Below, in pieces: positions 1-6,703 of a DNA stretch of 10,525 bases (the first letter of the stretch is position 1; every line of letters begins with the position of its first letter). The notes beneath the pieces are model-generated. The model did not search any database. It saw only the letters and a list, made by a program, of their open reading frames with translations, and was not told the origin of the DNA. The stretch lies in the NCBI GenBank assembly GCA_900546635.1, contig URDS01000072.1:1-10525 (forward strand). Reading direction: 5' to 3'. The stretch comes from an uncultured Eubacteriales bacterium. GTDB taxonomy: Bacteria; Bacillota; Clostridia; Oscillospirales; CAG-272. The translations under genes and the position numbers were made by a program.

Positions 1-635
1 GAAAAAGATTTCCAAAAGCTGAAAGAAGCAGGGGTTTCCCGGATCCACTGCAACCTGGAGTCTTCGGAAAGGTATTTCCCCCAGGTCTCCAGATCGATCT
101 CCTGCATCACTTTTCCCGTATAATACGCGTCATCAAGCGCCCGGTGAAATGGTCGTTCTTCTAACAACTCTAACTCTTCTACCGCCCGGTCTAAGGACAC
201 CCGTTCCTTTCCATTTCCCTTCTGCAGCGCATATAATTTCTGGATATCCAGATAATAAAGCGGCCTTTCAAATGGAATCTCCACCTGATAATACTCCATA
301 TTCCGCTGCAACTCCGTCAGGTCCATCGCTCCCCAGGTGCAGAAACGGCAGTCTGGACCGCACCATTCTAAAAATTCTTTTATGACCTCCGGGAATAATC
401 TCCCCTCCCGCTTCAATGTCTCCATGTCCATATGGGTCACTTCCAGGATCTTGCGGTGCAGCTCCACATAAACCTGCGGCGTGATCAGCCCGTGAAACTC
501 TGACACCATATTTCGTTTTTCATCCAGCTTTACCGCGCCGATCTCAATAATTTCAAATGGGAAATGCTCTATGGAATGCTCTTTTCCCTCAATACTCTGG
601 TTCCACTCCAGATCAAATACAATATAATTCTTCAT
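1..635 (-). CDS. DEDDh-family 3'-5' exonuclease, C-terminus cut by window edge
   Basis: The frame is open from the ATG at 633-635 to the left edge, giving 211 codons of an incomplete protein. The three DnaQ-type exonuclease motifs are visible. Exo I is IVFDLEW with D8 and E10. Exo II is FCTWGAMDL with D105. Exo III is HRALDDA with H164 and D169, fitting HxAxxD, so this is the DEDDh class. Such enzymes bind two metal ions and remove nucleotides from the 3' ends of DNA or RNA. The FDLEWNQ start resembles the ERI-1/KapD-like stand-alone exonucleases common in Clostridia, so RNA trimming is as likely as DNA proofreading (inference). No in-frame ATG, GTG or TTG lies just upstream, and IVFDLEW directly after the ATG supports this start. 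There is no Shine-Dalgarno sequence; see the promoter entry. The actual substrate cannot be read from the sequence. Confidence 0.88.
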   Translation of the reverse strand, partial: MKNYIVFDLEWNQSIEGKEHSIEHFPFEIIEIGAVKLDEKRNMVSEFHGLITPQVYVELHRKILEVTHMDMETLKREGRLFPEVIKEFLEWCGPDCRFCTWGAMDLTELQRNMEYYQVEIPFERPLYYLDIQKLYALQKGNGKERVSLDRAVEELELLEERPFHRALDDAYYTGKVMQEIDLETWGKYLSEDSRLQWIRETPASFSFWKSF

Positions 636-644
636 AATGGGGAC

Positions 645-674
645 ATTATAGCATAGAAGAATGGTCTTTGACTA
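645..674 (-). promoter_or_regulatory. SigA-type promoter giving a near-leaderless exonuclease mRNA
   Basis: Read on the minus strand, a perfect -10 box TATAAT lies at 645-650. A 4/6 match to the -35 box, TAGTCA, lies at 669-674 with an 18-nt spacer. Transcription should begin about 7 nt after the -10 box, near 636-639. The exonuclease ATG is at 633-635, so the predicted 5' leader is only a few bases long. The bases before the ATG (GTCCCCATT) contain no ribosome binding site. This fits leaderless or near-leaderless translation. Confidence 0.6.
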
Positions 675-690
675 GAGGTAATCCAACAAC

Positions 691-726
691 AAAAAACCCC
701 CGGCAGTTTGTAAAAACCGTCGGGGG
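691..726 (-). terminator. Intrinsic terminator after the kinase gene
   Basis: On the minus strand CCCCCGACGGTTTT and AAACTGCCGGGGG form a 13-bp stem with one A-C mismatch and one G-T pair around a very short loop. A run of six T follows (690s read in reverse). It begins about 20 nt after the kinase stop codon at 749 and separates the adhE operon from the exonuclease promoter. Confidence 0.88.
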
Positions 727-748
727 AAATATATCATTTCACTACTGT

Positions 749-1498
749 TTATTCGTATTCTACCACATCGACCCAGCCAAGCAGGAACTGCCGTTCCTCC
801 GGCTTGCCTTTAACCGACTGAGAGGCCGCCACGATCGGAAGCCATTTCTGAATATACTGTTTCGCGGTATCGCTCTTTTTGCAGAAAAGATTCAGATACT
901 TCTCTGCGCCGTCAATGTCGCCCTCCAGCCAAAACAGAAGATATGTGCGCGCCACATCGGCGGAAGCGTTGCCCTGCGTAACATGCGCCCAGTCAATAAT
1001 ATACGGCGTGCCGTCGTTTTGAATGATGATATTGGTGGGATTAAAATCCCCATGGCAGATCTTATTGTGCTTCGGCATGGATTCAAGGCGGGTGTGCAGT
1101 TCATAGCGCGTTGTCGCATCGAGATCCGCCTCGGAAATCTTCCGGTTCATTTTATCTTTGAGTTTGCCGAGCAGAGGCGCTTTTTTCGCATGCACCTGCA
1201 TCTGCAAGTCCACCATCTGCTCAATATAGGCGTCTTTCTTTTCCGGATTTGCTTTCATGAGGGCGTCTAACGTCTGTCCCTCGATATACTCGGATACGAT
1301 CGCCCATTTCTCATCTATCTTGGTAACCTCGAGAATTTTCGGAATATTCAGCCCGGTCTCCTCCACGCGCGCCTGATTCATCGCCTCGTTGAGAATATCC
1401 GCCTTGGAGTAGTCCTCGCTGAAAACTTTGATTGTACGGTCGCCGTCCCGATAAATGGTCTTATTGGTTCTGACGGCAATTACTCTGTCCAGCTTCAT
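749..1498 (-). CDS. APH/choline-kinase-like small-molecule phosphotransferase, coupled to adhE
   Basis: A 249-residue protein of the protein-kinase-like fold shared by aminoglycoside phosphotransferases and choline/ethanolamine kinases. The catalytic loop is HGDFNPTNII (H149, D151, N156) and the metal-binding DFG equivalent is IIDW (D169). An N-terminal ATP-binding lobe covers roughly residues 1-75, ending in the hinge SEYIEG. The frame is open further upstream, but the ATG at 1496-1498 is chosen because AGGGGGAG sits about 6 nt before it. The stop codon of adhE (TAA at 1512-1514) overlaps this ribosome binding site, and the intergenic gap is 13 nt, so translation is probably coupled. The family phosphorylates hydroxyl groups of small molecules or confers antibiotic resistance. 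The substrate here is unknown. Cotranscription with adhE hints at an alcohol or amino-alcohol such as ethanolamine or choline, but that is only inference. Confidence 0.85.
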   Translation of the reverse strand: MKLDRVIAVRTNKTIYRDGDRTIKVFSEDYSKADILNEAMNQARVEETGLNIPKILEVTKIDEKWAIVSEYIEGQTLDALMKANPEKKDAYIEQMVDLQMQVHAKKAPLLGKLKDKMNRKISEADLDATTRYELHTRLESMPKHNKICHGDFNPTNIIIQNDGTPYIIDWAHVTQGNASADVARTYLLFWLEGDIDGAEKYLNLFCKKSDTAKQYIQKWLPIVAASQSVKGKPEERQFLLGWVDVVEYE

Positions 1499-1511
1499 CT
1501 TATTCTCCCCC

Positions 1512-4130
1512 TTATATGCTTTCATGCGTTCCGTAATATGCATTGAGATACATCTGCTTAATCTCACGCATCAACGGATACCGCGGATTCGCGCCGGTGC
1601 ACTGATCGTCAAACGCCTGTTCGGTCATATCGTCGAGGCGATCCAAAAAGTCTTTTTCATCCGTCACATAGTCCCGAATGGTCGGCTTAATGCCCACTTT
1701 CGCTTTCAACTCATCGATTGCGGCAATCAAATTCTCCACCTTGTCGGCTTCGTTTTTCCCTTTTATGCCGAGACTGTCCGCAACTTCGGCATATCTTGCG
1801 CGGGTATGCGGATGATCGTACTGCGGGAACGTTCCCATCTTCGTCGGCACCTCGCTTGAATTGAAGCGAATAACCTCGTCGATCATCAGCGCATTGGCCA
1901 CGCCGTGCGGCAGGTGATGGAACGCGCCGAGCTTATGCGCCATCGAATGACAAACGCCGAGGAAAGCATTGGCAAACGCCATGCCGGCCATCGTCGCGGC
2001 ATTGGCCATTTTCTCCCGTGCCTCCGGATCGTTTTGTCCGTTATCATAGGCGCGGGGCAAGTACTCAAAGATCATTTTCAGCGAACGCAGCGCAAGGCCG
2101 TCGGTGTAATCGGTCGCAAGCATGGACGCATATGCCTCCAATGCGTGCGTAACCGCGTCGATACCGGAGGCGCTGGTCAATCCGCGCGGCGCGCTCATAT
2201 GCAGATCCGCATCCACAATCGCCATGTTCGGAAGCAATTCATAGTCCGCAAGCGGATATTTCACGCCGCTCGTCTCGTCCGTAATAACCGCAAAGGGCGT
2301 CACTTCGGAGCCGGTGCCGGCCGAGGTCGGAATGGCGACAAAATACGCTTTTTCGCCCATTTTCGGGAATGTATATACGCGCTTGCGAATATCGGAGAAG
2401 CGCATGGCCATATCCTGGAAATCTACTTCGGGATGCTCATACAGCACCCACATAATCTTAGCCGCATCCATCGCGCTGCCGCCGCCGACCGCGATAATCA
2501 CATCGGGGCCAAACGCACACATCTGCGCGGCGCCGGCCTTTGCGCAGGCCAGCGTCGGATCGGGCGCTACATCGGAAAATGTCGTATGCATAACGCCCAT
2601 CGAATCCAATTTCTTTTCAATCGGCGCAGTATAACCGTTTGCATACAGGAAAGCATCGGTCACGATAAAAGCTTTCTTTTTCCCCATTATCGTACCAAGC
2701 TCATCGAGCGCTACAGGGAGACAGCCTTTTTTAATATAAATTTTCTCGGGAGCACGGAACCACAGCATATTTTCTCTTCTTTCTGCAACAGTTTTAATGT
2801 TGAGCAAATGCTTGACGCCGACATTTTCGGATACCGAGTTGCCGCCCCAAGAGCCGCAGCCCAGCGTCAGCGAGGGCGTCAGGGCAAAATTGTATAAATC
2901 GCCGATGCCGCCGTGCGAGGAAGGTGTATTCACCACGATGCGGCAGGTAGGCATACGCTTTGCAAACGTATCCAATTTTTCCCGCTCCGTGACCGCATTC
3001 AAATAAACAGAAGACGTATGTCCGAGACCGCCGTCATAGATCAGCCGTTCCGCTTTATCCAGCGCCTCCTCAAAGGTTTTCGCGCGATACATCCCCAGCA
3101 CCGGCGAAAGCTTTTCATGCGCAAACTCCTCAGAAAGCTCCACGCTCTCGACTTCACCGATCAGTATTTTTGCCGACTCCGGTGTTTGTACACCGGCAAG
3201 GGTCGCGATCGTATGCGCGCTCTGTCCGACAATCTTCGCATTTAAAGCGCCGTTTATCAAAATGGTTTTGCGTACCTTTTCGGTCTCCTCAGGATTCAGG
3301 AAATAACAGCCGCGATCCGCAAATTCCTTTTTAACCGCTTTATAGACCGAGTCGAGCACGATCACCGACTGCTCGGAGGCGCAGATCATACCGTTGTCAA
3401 AAGTCTTGGAATGAATAATCGAGTTAACGGCCAATTTGATGTCGGCGGTATCGTCTATGATGGCAGGCGTATTGCCGGCGCCGACGCCGAGCGCGGGCTT
3501 GCCGCTCGAGTACGCGGCTTTAACCATGCCGGGACCGCCGGTTGCCAAAATAATATCTGCCTCTTTCATAACCAGATTGGTCATCTCCAGCGACGGCACG
3601 TCAATCCATGCGATAATATCTTTCGGCGCGCCCGCGGCAACAGCCGCCTCCAGGACGATCTTTGCAGCGCAGATCGTGGATTCCTTGGCGCGCGGATGCG
3701 GGCTGATGATGATGCCGTTGCGCGTCTTAAGCGCGATCAGTGTTTTAAAAATCGCCGTCGATGTCGGATTGGTCGTGGGAATAACAGCGGCGATCACGCC
3801 GATCGGTTCGGCGATTTTTGTCACGCCGTAAGCCTTATCCTCTTCAATGACACCGCAGGTTTTCGTATTTTTGTACTGATTATAGATGTATTCGGAAGCA
3901 TAGTGATTTTTAATCACTTTGTCCTCTACCACGCCCATGCCTGTCTCGCTCACCGCAAGTTTGGCAAGAGGCAGCCGCTGTTTATTGGCCGCGCTGGCAG
4001 CCGCCAGAAAAATCCGGTCCACTTCTTCCTGCGTATACGCCGCAAATTTTTTCTGCGCAGCGCGCACCCGTGCAAGTGCGGCTTCCAGTTTCTCCACGCT
4101 GTCCACAATTTGATATTCTTTGTTCTCCAT
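1512..4130 (-). CDS. adhE: Bifunctional acetaldehyde-CoA/alcohol dehydrogenase
   Basis: An 872-residue protein, the usual AdhE length. The N-terminal half (to about residue 440) is a CoA-acylating aldehyde dehydrogenase, with GVGAGNTPA near 215-223 and the thiol nucleophile C250 in FDNGMICASEQ. After a linker the C-terminal half is an iron-dependent alcohol dehydrogenase. It has the nucleotide-binding GGGSAMDAAK motif near 549-558 and PTSAGTGSEVTPFAV. The likely Fe(II) ligands are D658, H662, H728 and H742, with spacing matching FucO-type enzymes. The enzyme reduces acetyl-CoA to ethanol in two NADH-using steps and normally assembles into spirosome filaments in the cytoplasm. The start at 4128-4130 is chosen because AGGAG lies 8 nt upstream; a 16-residue longer frame has no such site. 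It is the first gene of an operon with the downstream kinase and has a Rex-like operator upstream. All key residues are present. Confidence 0.97.
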   Translation of the reverse strand: MENKEYQIVDSVEKLEAALARVRAAQKKFAAYTQEEVDRIFLAAASAANKQRLPLAKLAVSETGMGVVEDKVIKNHYASEYIYNQYKNTKTCGVIEEDKAYGVTKIAEPIGVIAAVIPTTNPTSTAIFKTLIALKTRNGIIISPHPRAKESTICAAKIVLEAAVAAGAPKDIIAWIDVPSLEMTNLVMKEADIILATGGPGMVKAAYSSGKPALGVGAGNTPAIIDDTADIKLAVNSIIHSKTFDNGMICASEQSVIVLDSVYKAVKKEFADRGCYFLNPEETEKVRKTILINGALNAKIVGQSAHTIATLAGVQTPESAKILIGEVESVELSEEFAHEKLSPVLGMYRAKTFEEALDKAERLIYDGGLGHTSSVYLNAVTEREKLDTFAKRMPTCRIVVNTPSSHGGIGDLYNFALTPSLTLGCGSWGGNSVSENVGVKHLLNIKTVAERRENMLWFRAPEKIYIKKGCLPVALDELGTIMGKKKAFIVTDAFLYANGYTAPIEKKLDSMGVMHTTFSDVAPDPTLACAKAGAAQMCAFGPDVIIAVGGGSAMDAAKIMWVLYEHPEVDFQDMAMRFSDIRKRVYTFPKMGEKAYFVAIPTSAGTGSEVTPFAVITDETSGVKYPLADYELLPNMAIVDADLHMSAPRGLTSASGIDAVTHALEAYASMLATDYTDGLALRSLKMIFEYLPRAYDNGQNDPEAREKMANAATMAGMAFANAFLGVCHSMAHKLGAFHHLPHGVANALMIDEVIRFNSSEVPTKMGTFPQYDHPHTRARYAEVADSLGIKGKNEADKVENLIAAIDELKAKVGIKPTIRDYVTDEKDFLDRLDDMTEQAFDDQCTGANPRYPLMREIKQMYLNAYYGTHESI

Positions 4131-4259
4131 CTGCGTATCTCCTATTCTATATCCCCAAACCAAGCGGTATTTCCGCACGGTTTCGGGTCGAGGGCTCAGG
4201 GGGTTAAAACGCTGCTCGATTCAAACCGACATAAAACCAAACTAAGCCCTTTTCAAACT

Positions 4260-4277
4260 ACGTTAAAATTTTAACAT
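4260..4277 (-). promoter_or_regulatory. Rex-like operator in the adhE promoter region
   Basis: Positions 4262-4275 form the perfect palindrome GTTAAAATTTTAAC. Taken as an 18-mer (ATGTTAA-AATT-TTAACGT on the minus strand) it matches the Clostridial Rex consensus TTGTTAA-N4-TTAACAA at 11 of 14 specified bases, with the correct 4-nt centre. Rex senses NADH/NAD+ and represses adhE in many Firmicutes. A weak promoter overlaps it: -35 TTGCAT (4297-4302) and -10 TATGTT (4273-4278) with an 18-nt spacer. Binding would therefore block polymerase. The leader from here to the ATG at 4130 is about 130 nt and shows only a modest hairpin around 4160-4185. Confidence 0.65.
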
Positions 4278-4344
4278 ATTATTCTTTTTTTGTAAAATGC
4301 AAATCTGATATAGCGGTATTCTCCGCCGGCATAGCCTTCCCCTG

Positions 4345-5295
4345 TTAAAAAGCAACCGAAGTTGGTTCCGTCTCAAATACGGCGTCACGCTGCGCGAGGA
4401 CCTCTTTCATAAACAGACGGTCAAGCTCTGAAAGCCGATATTCCTGCCGGTAAATCAGCACATCCTTGTATTCCCTGCGCTTATTTTCGCATGTACGCTG
4501 GACAAGGCCGTAGTCCGCAAGGATATGCGGCGGAATCGGCGACACCCACATAAACGCATCCGGAAGCGCGCGAAGCAGTTCAAACTGACTTGCGCGCTCA
4601 AATACATAAATCCGTTTATCCACATTATCCGAAAATTCCGCTTTTTTCACATTGCTGGTCGGCAGAGACGGCACATATGGATCTCCGTGTGTAATTTCAA
4701 CAAGGCCGGTTAAATCCCGCGGCAGTATTTCCGCCTTGTTGGCCAGTGAAGACGCCGAGGACACCAGCAGATGATAGGTAAAATTTGTAATCGTTTCCGA
4801 GACCAGTCCCTTATCCGCAAAATGCTGGGCAAAGTACTGCTCAAACGCGATCTGATACCGAACAATACCCAGGTTGTAATCTCCATTTTCCACATTGCGG
4901 ATGGAACGCATGGAATTGGTTTCCTTATAGAAAATCTCGGCCGGGTGATTTCGATTGATATGCTCGGCAAACGCCGAGAAGGCGGTGGAAATATAGCTTG
5001 CACGCGGCACACAGACAGAAAAACGCTGTTTTTGATTCCGCCCCTCACGGTAAAGCGCCTCCACTTCGTCAACCTGACTCAGAATCCGGCGCGCGTACTG
5101 CAAAAATTCTTCGCCCGCTTCCGTAACGGAAATGCCTTTCGTGCTTCGCTCGAAAATCACGATGTCAAGTGACTCTTCCAATTCGCGGATGGCGCGGCTC
5201 AGGTTCGGCTGTCCCATAAACAGGTTCTCGGCCGCTTTGCTGATTGATTTGGTTTTCGATACCTCAACCGCATACTTCAAATGCAACAGATTCAC
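4345..5295 (-). CDS. LysR-type transcriptional regulator
   Basis: A 316-residue protein with the LysR layout. The N-terminal winged helix-turn-helix covers about residues 1-60 (NLLHLKYAVEV, then SISKAAENLFMGQPNLSRAIRELE, then FERSTKGISVTEAG). A linker helix and a periplasmic-binding-like effector domain (about 90-300) follow. The GTG at 5293-5295 is chosen because AGGAG precedes it by 9 nt and the N-terminus then fits the family. Any longer start would lie inside the promoter. The gene lies directly upstream of adhE in the same direction with a 215-nt gap, so adhE is a plausible target. Classic LysR regulators are divergent from their targets, and no paired T-N11-A operator was identified here. 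The effector is unknown. No clear terminator follows, so some read-through into adhE is possible. Confidence 0.92.
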   Translation of the reverse strand: MNLLHLKYAVEVSKTKSISKAAENLFMGQPNLSRAIRELEESLDIVIFERSTKGISVTEAGEEFLQYARRILSQVDEVEALYREGRNQKQRFSVCVPRASYISTAFSAFAEHINRNHPAEIFYKETNSMRSIRNVENGDYNLGIVRYQIAFEQYFAQHFADKGLVSETITNFTYHLLVSSASSLANKAEILPRDLTGLVEITHGDPYVPSLPTSNVKKAEFSDNVDKRIYVFERASQFELLRALPDAFMWVSPIPPHILADYGLVQRTCENKRREYKDVLIYRQEYRLSELDRLFMKEVLAQRDAVFETEPTSVAF

Positions 5296-5323
5296 TCGCT
5301 CACACTCCTCGCCTGTTTGCTTT

Positions 5324-5352
5324 ATTGTACCATATGGATTCCTTTTTATCAA
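5324..5352 (-). promoter_or_regulatory. SigA promoter of the LysR gene
   Basis: Minus-strand TTGATA (5347-5352) and TACAAT (5324-5329) are separated by exactly 17 nt. Both hexamers match the SigA consensus at 5 of 6. Transcription should start near 5317, giving a leader of about 22 nt that contains the AGGAG ribosome binding site. This also argues against any start codon upstream of the GTG at 5295. Confidence 0.8.
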
Positions 5353-5414
5353 CTGCTTCATCGTAAATATGGAAAAAAACAGCAAATTTATTTGCATATA
5401 CGTTTGACAAAGCA

Positions 5415-5442
5415 GGGGAACATATCATCAGACATGTTCCCC
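5415..5442 (-). repeat. Copy 1 of a duplicated 28-nt hairpin
   Basis: A 9-bp perfect stem (GGGGAACAT / ATGTTCCCC) encloses a 10-nt loop. All 28 bases, including the loop, are identical to the copy at 5608-5635. On the minus strand both copies are followed by similar T-containing tails (here TGCTTTGTC). It could serve as a weak intrinsic terminator upstream of the LysR promoter. Identity of the loop points to recent duplication or a repeat family and not to convergent terminators. Confidence 0.8.
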
Positions 5443-5607
5443 GCAGGCCGCCGCAAAACCAAGGTTTTCCGGCGATGGGGCGCGTTCGCTCGCGCCGTCG
5501 CGCCGCCGATGGCGGCACTCGCGCGCCCGTAAGGTGTTTACAAGGCGGCGCATGTCCGCCTTGTAAACGTATTGTATTTGCAATTCTTATCTTTATCGAC
5601 AAACTGA
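5443..5607. repeat. Structured intergenic block between the two hairpin repeats
   Basis: These 165 bases contain no credible gene but several inverted repeats. AAAACC-AA-GGTTTT lies around 5453-5466. GGCGCG (5479-5484) can pair with CGCGCC (5491-5496), or GGGCGCG (5478-5484) with CGCGCCC (5522-5528). GCCGCC-GAT-GGCGGC lies at 5502-5516. A 13-bp perfect stem, GTTTACAAGGCGG, lies at 5536-5548 and 5556-5568 around a 7-nt loop. The last stem has no T run on the minus side and only a loose T-rich tail on the plus side. The block resembles a REP- or MITE-like intergenic element or a folded RNA. Which of these it is cannot be decided from one copy. Confidence 0.55.
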
Positions 5608-5635
5608 GGGGAACATATCATCAGACATGTTCCCC
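5608..5635 (-). repeat. Copy 2 of the duplicated 28-nt hairpin, probable terminator of the ECF gene
   Basis: Identical to the copy at 5415-5442. It starts 7 nt after the stop codon of the ECF S-component gene, the usual place for an intrinsic terminator. The tail on the minus strand (TCAGTTTGTCG) is an interrupted T tract, so termination may be incomplete. Together with copy 1 it may form a tandem terminator separating the B12 operon from the LysR gene. Confidence 0.7.
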
Positions 5636-5642
5636 AAACATC

Positions 5643-6170
5643 TTAAACATTCGCATATCGGTCAACTCGGCGAATCAGCCGTACAAGCGGCAAAATCAGT
5701 ACCGACGCAGCCAAATTGCCGAGCGCATGCATAGCATCCCACGGCAACCCGGCGACAATCCATGTAATCGTTTTTTCAAAACTCAAATTGTACACTAAAG
5801 CCTGCCACGGCGCGTACAGTGTACCGAATGCAAGTCCGAACAGCGCGCAAACCACTGAATAGAGAATGGCGGCGTACACATCCGGAAGCCGACGCGGCAA
5901 CATAAGCGTAATCAGCCAGTACAACGGAAATATATAGTAATACGGCACAATCCAGGTAAAGCCGCCGGTTACGACCGTATCCAGCACAAGATAAACCAGA
6001 ATCGGGAAAATAGCTTTTTTCCGATATACAACCGTATATACCATAACAAGCATTGTCAGCGGATGGACATTCGGAATCCATTCCATCAATTTTTTTCCGG
6101 CAAACATCAGTGCGCCGAGCATGGCAAATACCGCAATGTTATGAACCGTACACCGGCCTTTTTTCGTCAT
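5643..6170 (-). CDS. ECF transporter S component, probably for cobalamin
   Basis: A 175-residue, very hydrophobic protein with about five to six predicted membrane helices. Examples are NIAVFAMLGALMFAGKKL (about 11-28), the segments around LTMLVMVYTVVY and AIFPILVYLVLDTVV, YYYIFPLYWLITLML, and a C-terminal LGNLAASVLILPLVRLI. It ends in a basic tail (RLIRRVDRYANV). Size and layout fit substrate-binding S components of ECF vitamin transporters, which pair with EcfA/EcfA'/EcfT encoded elsewhere. Its ATG overlaps the stop of the upstream lipoprotein gene as ATGA (6167-6170), so the two are coupled. A cobalamin riboswitch heads the operon, so vitamin B12 or a precursor is the likely substrate (inference from context). 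It could instead be another vitamin S component sharing B12 control, but that is less likely. Confidence 0.8.
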   Translation of the reverse strand: MTKKGRCTVHNIAVFAMLGALMFAGKKLMEWIPNVHPLTMLVMVYTVVYRKKAIFPILVYLVLDTVVTGGFTWIVPYYYIFPLYWLITLMLPRRLPDVYAAILYSVVCALFGLAFGTLYAPWQALVYNLSFEKTITWIVAGLPWDAMHALGNLAASVLILPLVRLIRRVDRYANV

Positions 6171-6625
6171 TTTTCCACACGAAACTCTACCGACGAAACC
6201 GCATCGGTTTTTACGCCGTCAACGCCGACCATGGACATCTCCCCGTCAACATACAGCGCCCAATAGGTTCCGTCCTTTTCATAGTCGGCCTCAACGCCGC
6301 ACACGCTTTTCACGTACAAACCGAACTCGCTCTCCTCACCGGCAAGCAAATTCAGTTCAAGCAATGCTTTGCCCACCGTTTCGGCATCGGTAGAAACGCG
6401 ATAGGCCTTGCTTGTCCCATCCGCGAAAACAGCCTTAAAGTCAAAGCTGTACGCCCCCTCGCCGACTGCTTCCGACACCGGAGCAGACGTGCCCGCGGCG
6501 CCTAAATCCTCACTGGAAGTACTGTCCGGTACATCTTTCCCGCATCCCATAAACACCGCCGCCACAATCAGTGTCAAGATCAGGAGCAAAACGATTTTGC
6601 CAAGGAAAAATTTCTTTTTCATCAT
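6167..6625 (-). CDS. DUF4430 (transcobalamin C-terminal-like) lipoprotein
   Basis: A 152-residue secreted lipoprotein. A basic N-terminus (MMKKKFF) and a hydrophobic helix lead to VFMGC, a relaxed lipobox with acylated C28. A Ser/Ala/Gly-rich linker of about 30 residues precedes a domain from about residue 58. KDGTYWALYVDGE near its end is the signature of DUF4430 and of the C-terminal domain of transcobalamin/intrinsic factor. Those proteins hold cobalamin in eukaryotes; here the domain would capture the vitamin at the outer face of the membrane and hand it to the ECF S component encoded next. Two adjacent ATGs are possible (6625 and 6622). GGAG lies 6 nt before the first, which is used here; an upstream TTG at 6637 lacks a ribosome binding site. 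The cobalamin riboswitch upstream gives strong independent support for the substrate. Confidence 0.85.
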   Translation of the reverse strand: MMKKKFFLGKIVLLLILTLIVAAVFMGCGKDVPDSTSSEDLGAAGTSAPVSEAVGEGAYSFDFKAVFADGTSKAYRVSTDAETVGKALLELNLLAGEESEFGLYVKSVCGVEADYEKDGTYWALYVDGEMSMVGVDGVKTDAVSSVEFRVEK

Positions 6626-6653
6626 TGCACACTCCAATTGTTATTTTTTTCGC

Positions 6654-6703
6654 CGCGGTTCTCCATTGACAGGCGCTCGCTTAAAAACCGCGTTTGGTGT
6701 CAA
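6654..6703 (-). promoter_or_regulatory. Riboswitch expression platform with mutually exclusive pairings
   Basis: Downstream of the aptamer on the minus strand, TTGACA (6698-6703) can pair with TGTCAA (6666-6671). CGCGGTT (6686-6692) can pair with AACCGCG (6654-6660). The two stems interleave, so they exclude each other or form a pseudoknot. The 3' stem is followed by GCGAAAAAAATAAC, with no T run, which argues against a transcription terminator and for control of translation initiation. ACACCAA near the aptamer end can also partly pair with the ribosome binding region TTGGAGTGT with a 2-nt bulge. Confidence 0.4.

Noticed and set aside
1905..2897. Long plus-strand open frame (330 codons) antisense to adhE, and several similar ones at 3411-4274, 1455-1859 and 668-1270
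   Set aside because: Their peptides are Arg/His-rich without family signatures, they have no ribosome binding sites, and they mirror the codon bias of well-supported minus-strand genes.
4131..4178. Longer adhE start 16 codons upstream
   Set aside because: No ribosome binding site at that start, whereas AGGAG sits 8 nt before the ATG at 4130 and the resulting length equals typical AdhE.
4155..4190. Hairpin in the adhE leader considered as a riboswitch or attenuator
   Set aside because: The pairing is short (AAACC/GGTTT and GCGG/CCGC with internal mismatches), with no T tract and no conserved aptamer motif.
5536..5568. 13-bp perfect hairpin considered as a terminator
   Set aside because: No T run follows on the minus strand, and no plus-strand gene precedes it that would need one.
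5300..5602. Minus-strand frame of 100 codons across the hairpin block and LysR promoter
   Set aside because: It overlaps the LysR promoter and the palindromic repeats, and its peptide is low-complexity Arg/Pro/Cys-rich with no recognisable domain.
5415..5635. Two identical 28-nt repeats considered as a CRISPR array
   Set aside because: Only two copies, the spacer would be 165 bp and is itself full of inverted repeats, and no cas gene is present.
6626..6637. TTG start for the lipoprotein gene at 6637
   Set aside because: The GGAG ribosome binding site lies inside the extra codons and points to the ATG pair at 6622-6625.
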